Assembly (NCBI GenBank): GCA_039105265.1
Contig: JAPFFF010000001.1
Location: 8,494,001 to 8,558,000 of the forward strand
Direction: 5' to 3'
Source of the DNA: Tritrichomonas musculus
Taxonomy: Eukaryota; Parabasalia; Tritrichomonadida; Tritrichomonadidae
Length of the DNA stretch: 64,000 nucleotides
This document shows, in pieces, positions 51,329 through 63,135 of the stretch. The first letter of the stretch is position 1; the number at the start of each line of letters is the position of its first letter. The notes beneath the pieces are model-generated. The model worked only from the letters and a program-made list of their open reading frames with translations, did no database searches and had not been told where the DNA came from. Position numbers and translations under genes: made by a program.

Positions 51329-52357
51329 ATGAAAAATAAAAGCACTCTTTACGGGTTTTTTAAAGGATTATCAAACGACGAAAATCAAATAGAAGGAATC
51401 GATTTGAAGACGCCAGAAAATGAATTGATTTTATCGCAAGGTGCAGCCTCGGAAAATCATATCGTTCTTCTATATTCAGATGGAAGTTCAATATCATTCG
51501 GAGCAAATAACAAAGGACAACTTGGAATTGGTTCAAGTTCCGATGTCAATGAATTTAATTCTGTTTCAAGTAATGAAAAATTTACAAGTGTAGCTTGTGG
51601 AGAAGATTTTACTCTTTGGATTTCAGAAAATGGATGTCTTTATGTATCAGGAATTAATAATTTTAATGTTCCTACTACTTTAAATGGAATTCATGCTACA
51701 CAATGTTCTGCATATAAGCAGGCTGCGAGTGTTATAACAGAGAAAAAAACTGTTTTGTTTTGGTCTGATTTCCATGATTTTAACAATTTCAAAGAATACT
51801 CATTAATAAATCCAGCAGTAGCAATTTCATGTGGAATAAATTTCGTTTCAGTTCTTCTTGAAAATCAAACGCTCTTTCAAATACGTTCTGATGGAAGTAT
51901 AGAACCAGTTATTGTTAAAACATCGCCTATAACTACAAACGATAGATTTATTCAAATGAGTAGCTGTGAATCATATACCGTTGCCATCGATTTCAATTCT
52001 AATTTATGGTTGTTTGGCCAGGTTGGAAAATTAAAATCATATCCAAATCTGCCGCCTATTTGCACAAACGTGATTCAAGTTTTTACTCTTCCAAATTCAA
52101 TTGTTGCCATTCTATCAAATAGAAGAGCTATGGTACTTGGTGAAAACCAAGATGGGCAGTTGGGAACTGGAAATAAGCAAGCAACCTACGAATTTCAATT
52201 GGTCCAATTAAAATATCCTGTTCTTTCCGTAATTGGAAATGAGAGAATGATCATTTATATCCCAAGACCACTAACAAAGAGCTTTGTAAAATGTGATCAA
52301 AGTGAGTTTATACCTGGATATCAAAAATATTTGAATAATCCAGAAAAATTGATTTAA
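51329..52357 (+). CDS. RCC1-repeat protein
   Basis: A 342-residue protein (from ATG 51329) with RCC1-type beta-propeller repeats. The best are ILLYSDG-like starts followed by SISFGANNKGQLGIGSS (about residues 57-75) and AMVLGENQDGQLGTGN (about 271-288), with GEDFTLWIS, CESYTVAID and weaker copies between them, giving perhaps six or seven blades. RCC1 itself is the nuclear exchange factor for Ran; many relatives have other partners, so a Ran role is only a guess. The frame is open upstream to a TTG at 51311 but contains no earlier ATG. Confidence 0.75.
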   Translation: MKNKSTLYGFFKGLSNDENQIEGIDLKTPENELILSQGAASENHIVLLYSDGSSISFGANNKGQLGIGSSSDVNEFNSVSSNEKFTSVACGEDFTLWISENGCLYVSGINNFNVPTTLNGIHATQCSAYKQAASVITEKKTVLFWSDFHDFNNFKEYSLINPAVAISCGINFVSVLLENQTLFQIRSDGSIEPVIVKTSPITTNDRFIQMSSCESYTVAIDFNSNLWLFGQVGKLKSYPNLPPICTNVIQVFTLPNSIVAILSNRRAMVLGENQDGQLGTGNKQATYEFQLVQLKYPVLSVIGNERMIIYIPRPLTKSFVKCDQSEFIPGYQKYLNNPEKLI

Positions 52358-54500
52358 ATGAATATTTGTTTTACATAAAAAGGATATCCTTTTTATATTT
52401 TATTTATGATTCAAAAATATTATTACTTTTTTTCGATGCATTTTAAATCATTGATTAAAACTTTTAACATGATCTTCTCCATAATATTAACGTTATATTT
52501 GTATTATTCATATATTTTTTACTTTATGTACATTTTATAGTCTTCTTCAAATTTGATGTTTTTTGTTCAACTTTATTTTTCAAATACTATTTGAATTATT
52601 TCATTGAAATACTATTTGAATAATTTAATTCAAATATCTTCACTTTTTCAAATGAGTGGCATTTAATCTTTCTGGTATTATATCAATTAATTTGTCTATT
52701 AATTGCAGATATAATTCATTCCAAGCATTCATATTTTTTATTCTAAATTTGTCTACAATTTTGACTACTTTTTTTTAATATTCTTTTCAAAACCGAGTTG
52801 ACTTCAAATGAAGTTGGAAGATTATGAAGCCCAGTTATTGATAATTTAAAATTAGTAGCATTAAAATTTTGAAAAGATTTACTTGTAGAAAAGCCTAGTC
52901 AGCTTTGCTTTACCAAGTAGTGTATGGTAGACTTTGGCACTAAAATGTTTCAGCCTACCACTACTCGAGCCATCAAAAAGTATATCCTTTTTATATTTTA
53001 TTCAAGTTAAAAAATCAAGCTATTCATATATACTTTTTATGATGAGAACTTTTTGAATACAAGATTCAAGGAGGTGAAAATTGAATGCAAGCATCATGTT
53101 TTATAACTTCACTATATTGGCAGAGCAGGCTGCCATATCATCGAAAAATTAAACAATAAATTAAACTAACTGCTCATTTGTAATGCTATCAACATAAGTT
53201 TAATGCTCAATAAATGATAAATGATGATTTTCAAGCTTCTTTGCTCTTCCTTGATGTCCCAGAGTTGATTGATGTTTGCAGTACTTCACAGCAGACCATG
53301 TATTAATATATGTGAAATGATATATTCTGTAAATATTTTTATTAAGTTATATTTTATTTTTCTATAAAATGAGCCCAAAAAACAAATGGACGCCAGAAAA
53401 AGTTTATTTCCTTGTACAAAATACATAGAAACTCAAGGGAATTTTAAAACTCTTGATGAAGTATTAAAAAATGTTTCGGAAAAAGCATTGATTCTACGAA
53501 CTGTTATGTTAAATCGAACGCCAGAGGAAAAAAAATATATAATTTTTGAAAAAAGCAGACCAATTTAAATTTAAATTTGTAGTATTTATTCAAAAGATCA
53601 CTTACAAAACTTGTAAATCATTTAAATTAGATAGATATTGAAAAATAGATATGCACAAGTGTACAGTTGTTAATGGGTGAGCTTCAATCTGGGACTTATA
53701 TCTAATGATCGTTCTCCTGCATCTGTGATGAAAAGTGCTTTTTCTTTCATTTTTTGATTTAGGATGTTTTTGCCAGAACAATGGACAAAGGAAGATATGA
53801 TACAGAATTTAACAAGCTCCTTTTTGTTTTTATGAAAACAATCAGGTTACCTTATTAAAATCTAATAATAAGCTTAGATTTTATGTGCTTAGCCTTTTCT
53901 ATATTTGAATTTCTGGATTATTCAAGATAAAAAATCAGGATCAAAGCTTAGCAACAAATAGCTAATTTTAAAAAGGCGTTTTACATTATTTGCAATTAAA
54001 ATTCTTTCTTGGAACAAATAATAAAAGTATTAGGGATAAGAATAGATAATTAAATCAATATACAGGAGTTAGCTCCTGTATATTGATTACAGAATCCAAA
54101 CTTCTTGATTAGTTATTCTGGAATCAGGACGTTCATCTGAAAATTAGGAAAATGTCACCTCAACTCAAGTACATTCAAAAGGTTGTGAAAAAACTGCTCT
54201 TGTAAAAATTCTAAATATAATACAAATATGTGACGAAATTAAAATGATTTCATACGCGTTTGTGATATATCAGCAGATTCAATTGTTTCCAAAAAGATTC
54301 CATTTTGTGATATAAAATATGATCCAAATCTCTATGTGAAAACTCAAAAAATCAATTATTGAGTCTTATTGTTCAGAAGATAAATTATTAAAATAATTTA
54401 ATGAAAAAATAAAAAATTTCGATGCACGATACAGAAAAAGACATTGAAACCAAAATTCAAAAATGGAAAAACATGGTCAATTCTTTTTAACAACACATAA
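52358..54500. other. gene-poor stretch with transposon debris
   Basis: No host gene seen. A direct repeat of TATCCTTTTTATATTTTATT occurs near 52384 and 52983. A 60-codon frame at 53386-53568 (with DEVLKNVSEKALILRTVMLN) has normal protein composition and may be an N-terminal piece of the Mutator-like transposase downstream; I cannot confirm it. Confidence 0.4.
54053..54088. repeat. perfect 16-bp-stem hairpin
   Basis: AATCAATATACAGGAG pairs perfectly with its inverse across a TTAG loop. It lies about 400 bp before the Mutator-like transposase remains; the GAGCTAACTCC core recurs near 55446. It could be a transposon terminus or terminator. Confidence 0.8.
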
Positions 54501-55040
54501 TTGGTTCGAAAAAGAGAATTCAGGCACAATTCAAAATTTGATCAGTTATATTCAACTAATGGCATCGAGTCATCTAACCATTCTAGTGTTATGTTTGCTA
54601 CCGTCTCAGCCGTACCAACAACCTCTTCAATAAGAACACAAACACGAAACTTATATATAAATTATAGAAAATTAACACCTAATGATTTATTTTATAAAAT
54701 TATACAGTTTGAATGCAGCTACACAATAACTCAGATAGAATATTGGATAAAATATTTGACTATCGATAAAAATGGAAAATTAGCACATTTGAAATATATG
54801 AACAACGATACAAATCCCCTTAAAAAACTTTTGTGGGCACGATTACATGACTAAATTAACCAAATTCTTATATTTATATTAGATATTTAAGAAAACTCTT
54901 TTAAAATTCTGACATATGGCTAATAGATGAGGCTTTTAGAACTGCACCAAGAAATTATGATTAAAATCAACTGGCGTTGAAAATTGTGATAGATATAATT
55001 GGCACTCTTTCCGAAGAGGAAGTGCATATTATTGTGGTAT
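54501..55040 (+). pseudogene. Mutator-like (MULE) transposase fragment
   Basis: A 117-codon frame (54501-54854) ends in IDKNGKLAHLKYMNNDTN then LLWARLHD. After its stop the plus strand reads, in another frame, IWLIDEAFRTAPRNYD and then LALKIVIDIIGTLSEEE. The order (an N-G-K-L-x-H-L strand, a W before a gap, then an LID-x-x-F-[RK]-T-A-P-R stretch) is that of MULE transposases, where the D in LIDGTF is the first catalytic acid. Here that Asp is kept but the following Gly is Glu. The rest of the catalytic domain is missing. A decayed DNA transposon gene. Confidence 0.5.
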
Positions 55041-55492
55041 ATTTTAAAGGGGTATTAACATATTATTATCATCTCAGTGTTCAGTTTTTTCAAAAACGAC
55101 GTTGTTAGCTTTTTAATAAATAATAAAATTTAAAATATAAATTTTGATATATTCTCTTTTTATTATTAGAAAAAAATTAAATTTTAATTAATAAGTATTC
55201 AAGATAATTATATAACAATAGAATGGCGAAATAAATTCACAAAAGTTTCGATAGATTTTTTTTTATTGAACTTTTTCATGAAAAGAAAATAATATTAATA
55301 ATTTTTCATATTTAAATTTAAATATGAGTTAAGATATATTTTCATGAAAAAACTAGATTTCCCCTCTCAATCCAGTCAACATTTCAATTAGTTTCCACAT
55401 TTCTCACAAATTTTGAATTTGATTTTATTTTTGGTTTTTCAAAGAGGAGCTAACTCCAATATCTTCATGATTTCCACTTCATTTTTATAATA

Positions 55493-55663
55493 CAGTAAGT
55501 TGAAATGTCTTGGACCATTCAAATTGTCTTGGACCGACTGAAAATTTTGAATCAGCTCATTGAAAATAATATAAAAAACAAATAAAAAATTTCTTTAACC
55601 TCATACAAAAATTTCAGTTGGTCCAAGACAATTTGAATCGGTCTAAGATATTTTTACCTACTG
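55493..55663. mobile_element. 171-bp Tc1-like MITE
   Basis: Inverted termini of about 57 bp start CAGTAAGTTGAAATGTCTTG and, from the right, CAGTAGGTAAAAATATCTTA; both contain ATTCAAATTGTCTTGGACC. TA flanks it (55491-55492, 55664-55665). The TACAGT end is the usual Tc1/mariner form. Confidence 0.9.
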
Positions 55664-56296
55664 TAACTCTTTTCCAAAAGGCACACTTAGTGAAAACTAA
55701 ATGCTTTCAGATCCTTTTGATGCTTTTTACTAATTAACCAAAAATAATTTTACTTATTTACTCAATATACAAGAACACTAGCACTAGCATGCTATTATAG
55801 CAGATCAAACGATTGAATTATGCGTGATCAATTCTTCATTTGGTTACATTGACATTTTTTTTCAATGACGATTTCATTTCCATCCATGATTTTATTTACT
55901 TTCTTAAGTGTAATCCAAACCAATTATTTACAATACTTTAAGAGACAATTGGATTTTTATGAATTATATTAATAACTTTAAGCAAACTTCAAGTAACATG
56001 GTTAAAGATTTTTTAAAATACCTCAGACAAATTGTTTATTCACGCAAATCGTTAGAATCCTACGGCATCAACTCCAAAAATATTTCTATAATTAACTCTT
56101 TCTTAAATTTATCACAGGCCAATTATAAAGAACTTGAAGATATGCGTTTAAAAATATACAAGAACAATACTTTTTTAAGTAGTCAATATGTTGATCATAT
56201 TATTAATATCCCAGAGAAAAATTTTGATTTTATTCCTTATATCCTAAATCTAAGTTATTCGCTTTTAAAAGGATAAAGCTTATTAAGAAACTCTTT

Positions 56297-57091
56297 TTGG
56301 AAATTAATAATTACCAATTAAAATTAGATTTTGACAAAGATTTCAAATTAATAACTGATGATGTAAAAGAAAACGTATTTAAATTGATTGGAGATGAGCG
56401 ATATGAAATTAACCGTTTTTTATCATTAGCATATTTGGTCGGAGATATTGTAATTTATAAACCTGGCATAGGTTCACCGCATTTAAAAGGAGGTTTGTCA
56501 TTTCAAGTTAGAAAAATGGGAACCGGTTTTTTGCATCCTGAAAAGTATACAAATCTAAAATGGTATAACAAAGCAATTAAAATCTTAGAATGGTTGAAGG
56601 TTAATAATCTTCATTATCGAAACATTAGTTCTATGTATAATAATTCACTCTTATCCAAATTTGACGAGGTTTTTTTACATTACATCAAAAAGTTTCCAGG
56701 ATTTAAAATTCAAAATAATAATTCAACAGTTTTTGAAGGCCAAATATTTATTGGAGAAGATTCAGATCCTTTATTTAGGAATGAAAAAAGTAAAACAAGT
56801 ATTCCGATTTTTTTTAAACATTTAAATATGACAGCATTTATAGAAATAGAAGAAGCGCTTCCTCTTTTATTTCCATTGCTGTTTTTAAATGGTACATGTC
56901 CGAAGCTTCATGGTTCAACTCTCAGAGAAAAGTCACAATATCTAACAAAAAATTACCTTGAAAAACGTATTGGAAGATTAGGATGCGATCTATCCCTTCT
57001 TTTATATGATCAGATTATAAGACGCTCTATATCAATGAATGAAAAAATAAATCAAGCTCAACATCTAAAATTACCATTGAATTCTAACTGA
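56297..57091 (+). pseudogene. Helitron N-terminal (Helitron_like_N) segment
   Basis: About 260 codons. The stretches GGLSFQVRKMGTGFLHP and EIEEALPLLFPLLFLNGTCP, followed by REKSQYLTKNYLEKRIGRLG, match the region before the Rep nuclease in Helitron proteins (compare ALEPLQYPLLFP in the family). The frame has no ATG at its left end and breaks into another frame at about 57095. Confidence 0.75.
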
Positions 57092-57104
57092 AAATTTTTC
57101 ACAG

Positions 57105-58013
57105 CTTCCAGCAAGTGATCCGATATCAAATGAGTATTGGAGACATCGAAAAAATGAAGCTGACGCGATGGTTTTTTATTTTGGGAGTCCGGATCTTATG
57201 CTGACATTTACTTATGGAAACAACTGGAGTGAATGTATAAGATTATAAAACTCCTTTTCAAAGATAATGAATTTAATTTTAAAAGATGTTGATTTTCGAT
57301 TTCTTCCATTTGAATTAATGATGATATTTAACAAAAAAATAAAATTAATCAAAGATAAAAGTTGGGATTTAATAATTCATTCAATAGGCATTAATTCTCA
57401 TGTTGAACATTATTGTTCTAGAATTGAATTTCAAGCCAGAGGTGAACCTCATCTACACCTCCTCATTTGGTTGAATAATACTTTATCTCTCGATGATGTT
57501 GTAGAATTCCAGCAAGCAACATTCCCCAAAAATTCTCCTTGGCTGCTATCATTTGTTAAAACATCTATGAATCATACATGTAACATTAAAAGGTGTAAGC
57601 GTGGTGATCCACAGAATAGGTGTCGATTTGGTTTTCCTAAAAAGGTTGCTGATCAAATAAACTATGATGAAAATGGTAGAATTATATACATAAGAACCAA
57701 TAAAGAAAAGTTTACAGTAGAATTTTCACCCATTTTAAGTTTCATTTGGCAAGCACATTGCCACATAAATATTTTAAAAACAAAAGAAATGCCTTTGAAT
57801 AATTCTGATGCAGCATCATATATACTCAAGTACAACCTAAAATCTGAGCCTTCATTCACGACCGAAGTTGACAAGAGTATATTAAAAGCTCGATATGTAT
57901 CGGCTGAAGAATCCAAGTACAGAATTTTCAGTGTTGATATGTGTAATAAAGAGGTCAGAGTTATTTATCAACCAGTTATCCTCCAGATAAAAGGAAAGCA
58001 ATGTATAACATAG
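57105..58013 (+). pseudogene. Helitron Rep (HUH endonuclease) segment
   Basis: The first part (57105-57246) reads FYFGSPDLMLTFTYGNNWSE, the Helitron LFLTFTxNPxW motif, before a stop. The rest has an ATG at 57267. Within the 248 codons from there, HUH is HLH at residues 62-64 (GEPHLHLLIWL), the zinc-finger-like HTCNIKRCKRGDPQNRCRFGFP follows, and the two catalytic tyrosines are Y185 and Y189 (DAASYILKYNLK), four apart as in active Helitrons. The catalytic residues thus survive while the frame does not. Confidence 0.85.
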
Positions 58014-59767
58014 TTACAGGGAAACAAGTCCAACTAAACGGTATAGAAAAATACTTTCAAAGGCCAAGAGCTTTAGAAAACATTTCATTTCTAGAATTCT
58101 ATTCATTATTTGATATTGCAGTAGTTAAAGAAATTGATGCATCAAGTGTAACACCTGATTTCTATGATTTTGACTTGGAAAGTATACCTAATCCCAATAG
58201 GTTTAAAAACAAAAATCATCAAGAATATATTCCTAATACTTTTATGATGGGCTTTTGTTTAAATGATTATTGTCATCCTGAATATAGATTATTAAAAGTT
58301 GTCAAAAGAAAAGTGCCGGCTATTGTGATTACTAATAAGTATGGACTGTCAGTAAGTCAAGATGATTTTTATTTTCATTGGCTTTTGATTCATGGCCACT
58401 GGCGTAGTGATTCTGAAATTTTGGTAAACCAATCAAATTACAGAGAGGCATCAATATATCACGGCCTAAGTGAACCATCAGATAATTCCAATGAAACTGT
58501 TTTTCAAAAAGACTTTTTAGAAAAAGTGATTGTAGATCCGAGATATTCCATTTTAGATATAGTTAGAATATGTTATAATCTTTACAATCAAGATGTGTTT
58601 TTTGATCCAATTTGTATTTTAAATAGAAGTTCAATTGCTAATGATAGAAAGGAATTAATAATTAAAACATATAATCGTTATGTTGAAGATTTACATTCAT
58701 TGGACCAAGATATCAATTCATACTCTTCTAATCTATCTGATGAAGCTCTACTACTTATACATGCTAAGTTTTCTGATGACGAAAGAAAATATTACCAATT
58801 AAATCAAGGTGCTCTAGAAAACTCATTGAATAAAGAACAAAAGCAAATTTATGATGAAGCAATTAATTCATTGAAAGAAAACAATGGAGTTAACTCATAT
58901 CACTACATCGCAGGAAAGGCCGGAGCGGGTAAATCTTTTTTAATTAAGTCAATTATATCGTGGTGTATTGCAAACAATAAAACGTATATTTTTACAGCAA
59001 GTACTGGAATTGCTGCATCCATTATAAATGGAACAACATTTCATTCTGCTTTTCAGGTTTTTGAAGATGGAACTAATATTTACTCATCATTAAGAGTGTC
59101 CTCAATGAGAGGTCAAGCAATAAATAGAGTGAACTTGATTATTGTGGACGAAATTACTATGCTAAAAAAAAAAACTTTGGAAGTTGCCAGTGATGCGTTA
59201 AACAGAATGAGAAGAACTCAAATATGTAACGATAACTCTGTAGATTTACCTTTTGGAGGAAAAACTGTATTATTTTTAGGTGATCCTGCGCAAGTGCCGG
59301 CAGTAACAGAATCTAAATCTGATTTTGATGAAGCAAGACAACAGTTTTTTAATTCACTTATATTTTCAAATCATTTTAAAAAGCATAAATTATTTGAATC
59401 AATGAGAACTTTACCAGGAGAGCAACAATTAATTCAAATATTAGATGAAGTTAAAAATGGGACTTTAACAAATCACACAAACACAATATTAAAAAGACTT
59501 TTCCGACCAAATTTAAATGTTAGAGAAATTGATAATTTCTTAGGTAATGGTGATCCTGGCAGTTTGGTGATATTTTATAAAAACAATGAAGTAAATGAAT
59601 ACAATAATGATGTATTATCAATCCGTCAAAAGAAATATAAATTAAAAGAATATATCGCTGAAGCTTTATTTTTCGAAGATTCTCCTCCAACTTTTTTATC
59701 TAATGGATTTCATTTTGATCATTCTGGAAATTGTCAGTTTATATTGGATCATTCTGATTTGAAATGA
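58001..59767 (+). pseudogene. Helitron PIF1-like helicase segment
   Basis: 588 codons. Walker A is GKAGAGKS at 305-312, motif Ia is ASTGIAASIINGTTFH, Walker B IVDE at 381-384 and motif III LFLGDPAQVPA at 424-434. These are the signatures of PIF1/RecD-like helicases of Helitrons. The frame ends at LDHSDLK before motifs V and VI (the HKSQGQT-type stretch), so the C-terminal third of the motor is missing. It overlaps the Rep segment by 13 bp in another frame. Confidence 0.85.
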
Positions 59768-61442
59768 ATAAATTAGGTCAAGAAATAGAAAATTCTCTAT
59801 AAAAATTAAATCATTTAACTTTTAATAAAAGATATTGTATAAAAAAGGTAGTTAAATTACGATATATGAGTAGTTTACAAGTTAAAATTTCTATTTGAAA
59901 TTTATATAACTTTTTGAAAACATAACTGAATTTCAAAATTCTCGCAAGACCCCTTGGTTGGCAGTAAAGATTTATATTTCTACATTTTAATCAATTTTAT
60001 TTAAATTTTTGGAGTTATATATCCACTTATAAATAAGAACCAGTTTCCTCCTGCACCAACTTGTATAAATTTGTTTATAATATAATATAAATATTCTTAT
60101 TATCCTATAATATCAAAGATAATAGCAAATATAATCAAAGAAATCCAAAGTAAAAAAAATCTTTAAAATTCCTTTTAATTCAAATTTTGATTATTTCTTC
60201 ACAATATTTTATATCACATCATTTGTATCATAATTCTAATAACTTCATAAAATAAATGAAACGGTCCAAATAATAATGCTCATTTATTTATAATTTGATT
60301 TTAAATTTAATTATTACATATAAAAGGAGAAATATACGATGATGAAAAAGATAAAGAATTTGTATTTAAAATAAAAACAATTATTTTTTCAATATTCTTT
60401 AGAAAAAGTTAAATCGTCGCTATTTATCGTTTTTTAAATTTTTTTTATTTTACTTTTTTATCATTTATATATTCCTCATCATTCTCAGTCTATAAAATTC
60501 GTTTATTTCATATTGATAATGAGATAAAAAGTTCACAATATTTGAATTGATATTCATCTATAAATATCAAAATGATTTCTTTAAAGTAAAAAATGAATAT
60601 ACACATATGAAAAAGTCAAATATAATCTATCATTTGTTTAGGTCTTTGAAAATTGATTATTAATATTGATCGATTTTATTAATCAAAACAATAGGTAAAA
60701 GAAACTTTTAAATTACTTCTTTAATTAGTTTTTATTTTAAATAAAAGCAATAAAAAAAAAAAAAAAAAAAAAAAAAATAAATATTATTTTTGAAATGATT
60801 TTACTTTTCACAAATACGGAGAATAGAAATATTAATGGATTTAAAATCAAATAGATTACCTATTATACCATACACCAATGATCAAAAATTTTTTAATCTC
60901 TCAAACTCAACAAGAATTCATTTTTAAATATTCCATATAAATCAAAGAACTCCTTTATACTGTTTTTCAAATCTTTCATTTATCTTGAATGTAAAAATTT
61001 AATTTCGAACATCAAATATTTTTTTTACCATACTTTTTTTTTTGACAAATGCAAATACACGGTAATCAACATATACACCAAATTTCTTAATATATTTTAA
61101 GCAAAATCAAAAAAGATGATATAAAATACAAATATTTTTCGGAGATTAAACTTTTTAAATGCTTTTGTTACAAGCTATTCAAAATTTTGAGAAAACATTG
61201 AAAATTGTATAGAAAAAATGTTACGTGAGTGAAACTTTTTTCAACTTTTTTTATATAATTAACAAATTCTAATGTTCCAAAATTTGATTTAAAAGATTAG
61301 TTTATATGGAATTTGGAAACTAAAAGGCAAAAAAATAGTGATTGTAGTGGATGCAAATTTTCTGAACTTTTATTGAAAAAGTTCTATATTATTTTTCTCA
61401 CAAATCAAAAAAAAGGAAAATCATATCACATTTATTTTAATA
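59768..61442. other. intergenic, no gene seen
   Basis: 1.67 kb of AT-rich DNA with a 26-A run at 60752-60777. I saw no Helitron 3' end here. Confidence 0.5.
61421..61430 (+). promoter_or_regulatory. tandem initiator-like motifs of the mannitol dehydrogenase gene
   Basis: TCATATCACA contains two TCAYW matches with A+1 at 61423 and 61428, 20 and 15 bases before the ATG. The TCACA form and spacing match the epimerase gene. Confidence 0.5.
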
Positions 61443-62918
61443 ATGGCAGAGCAATTCATCCACAGCCTTAACAACAACCCAAACATCATTCCATTCAAGT
61501 TTGATCGTTCCCAAGTTAAACCAGGCGTTTGCCATATCGGTGTCGGAAACTTCCACCGTGCCCACCTTGAATACTACACAAGCCTCTTACTTGACAAGGA
61601 CCCATCACAAAAGAACTGGGGTATTTGCGGTTTAATGCTTCTTCCATTCGATGAAAGATTATACAATGCTCTTTCTGCCCAAAATGGATGCTACTCCGTT
61701 CGTGTTTGCGCACGTGCAGATGGGAAAGATGAAACATACGCCATCGGAGGCCTTGTTGAACTCATCTATGGTGTCAAAGATCCACAAGGCGTCATCAACA
61801 AACTCGCTGACGAATCAATCAAAGTTTTAACAATGACAATCACAGAAGGTGGTTACAACATGGACAAGAAGACTGGCGAATTCGACCTTAACGAACCAAA
61901 AGTCCAACATGATATCAAAGATCACGACCATCCACAAACAGTTTTCGGCTTTGTTGCTGCTGGTTTACGTCTCAGAAAGCAACAAAACCACGGACCAATC
62001 ACAATCCTCAGCTGCGATAACCTTCAACATAATGGAGATACATGCAAGAGAGCCTTCGGATCATTCATCAAGGCTCAAGATCCAGAACTTTATGCCTGGG
62101 TTGAAAAGAACGTTACATTCCCCAACTCAATGGTTGACAGAATCACACCGGCTGTTACACCAGATGATGTTACCCGTCTTAACAAGATCAACGGAATCGA
62201 AGACAAAGCGCCGATCTACACAGAAGACTTCATCCAATGGGTTATCGAAGATAACTTCATTGCAGGCCGTCCAAAGTGGGAAGAAGTTGGCGCACAATTC
62301 TGCAAAGATGTTACAGCATACGAGAACATGAAATTATCTCTCCTTAACGCATCCCACTCATTACTTTGCTACCCGGCATTCTACGGCGGCTACAGAAAAG
62401 TCGATGCTGCAATGAGAGATGAAAGAATTGTCAAATATGTCGAACAATTCATGGACAAGGACATCACACCATACGTTCCAGAACCACCTCAAATCAACCT
62501 TAACGAATACAAGAAATCATTAGTTGAAAGATTCGCCAACAAGACAGTTAGTGACCAACTTGCTCGTCTTTGCTTCGATGGCGCTGCTAAGGTCCCAGTT
62601 TACATAATGCCAAACTTAATCAAGATGGTCGCTGACCACAAAGACCTCACACGCGTTACATTCTTCTTCGCTATGTACAGGCACTACTTAAGAGCAACTA
62701 AGGACTTCAAGGGCGTCGAATACAAGGTTAATGATCCATGGCTCACTGAAAAGGATTGGGAACTTATCCGTAACGATGACCCAATCGTTTTCTTAAAGGC
62801 ATCTCCATTCGAGGCAACTGACTTAACACAATCAGAAGCCTTCAAGAAACAATATCTTGAATTTGTTCAAAGACTCCTTAAGGAGGATCCTCTTGAAATT
62901 ATTCAAAGCTTCCTCTAA
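61443..62918 (+). CDS. mannitol 2-dehydrogenase family enzyme
   Basis: A 491-residue polyol-specific long-chain dehydrogenase, the usual length of mannitol 2-dehydrogenase. The nucleotide-binding start is HIGVGNFHRAH at 31-41. The catalytic K-x4-N-x2-H motif is kept as K297, N302 and H305 (KLSLLNASHS), matching K295, N300 and H303 of the Pseudomonas enzyme. Other family stretches are TITEGGYN, SCDNLQHNG and DRITPAVT. These enzymes interconvert fructose and mannitol with NAD(P)H in the cytosol; fructuronate reductase and related enzymes share the fold, so the exact substrate is not settled. Codon choice is much richer in C-ending codons than the neighbours, which suggests high expression. An abundant enzyme that reoxidises NAD(P)H would suit an anaerobe (inference). 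Bacterial-like family membership leaves lateral transfer open. Confidence 0.9.
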   Translation: MAEQFIHSLNNNPNIIPFKFDRSQVKPGVCHIGVGNFHRAHLEYYTSLLLDKDPSQKNWGICGLMLLPFDERLYNALSAQNGCYSVRVCARADGKDETYAIGGLVELIYGVKDPQGVINKLADESIKVLTMTITEGGYNMDKKTGEFDLNEPKVQHDIKDHDHPQTVFGFVAAGLRLRKQQNHGPITILSCDNLQHNGDTCKRAFGSFIKAQDPELYAWVEKNVTFPNSMVDRITPAVTPDDVTRLNKINGIEDKAPIYTEDFIQWVIEDNFIAGRPKWEEVGAQFCKDVTAYENMKLSLLNASHSLLCYPAFYGGYRKVDAAMRDERIVKYVEQFMDKDITPYVPEPPQINLNEYKKSLVERFANKTVSDQLARLCFDGAAKVPVYIMPNLIKMVADHKDLTRVTFFFAMYRHYLRATKDFKGVEYKVNDPWLTEKDWELIRNDDPIVFLKASPFEATDLTQSEAFKKQYLEFVQRLLKEDPLEIIQSFL

Positions 62919-63135
62919 TTAAATGATGAAAACATGTTCACGTTTAATTTTAGTTAAACTAGGCCTTTTATTAATTTCTATTATATTTTTACTTTTTTAA
63001 CTTTTTATCCTTCATTCTTATACTGGATAGAGCCTCCAATTTAAATCAGTTAAAATAATTTTAAATTCAGAAAAACAACAAAACAAGATTAAAACAAATA
63101 ATATAATATTTAATATTTATAGTATTGAACTAATT

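Larger units (their letters stand above)
55959..59767 (+). mobile_element. decayed autonomous Helitron (Rep/helicase)
   Basis: Four plus-strand coding segments in changing frames together spell a Helitron Rep/helicase: an N-terminal piece (55959-56276), the Helitron N-terminal region (56297-57091), the HUH Rep nuclease (57105-58013) and a PIF1-like helicase (58001-59767). The frame breaks at least three times and there is one in-frame stop near 57246. The helicase lacks its last motifs. I could not identify the TC start or hairpin/CTRR end, so true borders are unknown. It is not obviously the parent of the Helitron-like pair at 29942 and 35977. Confidence 0.8.
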
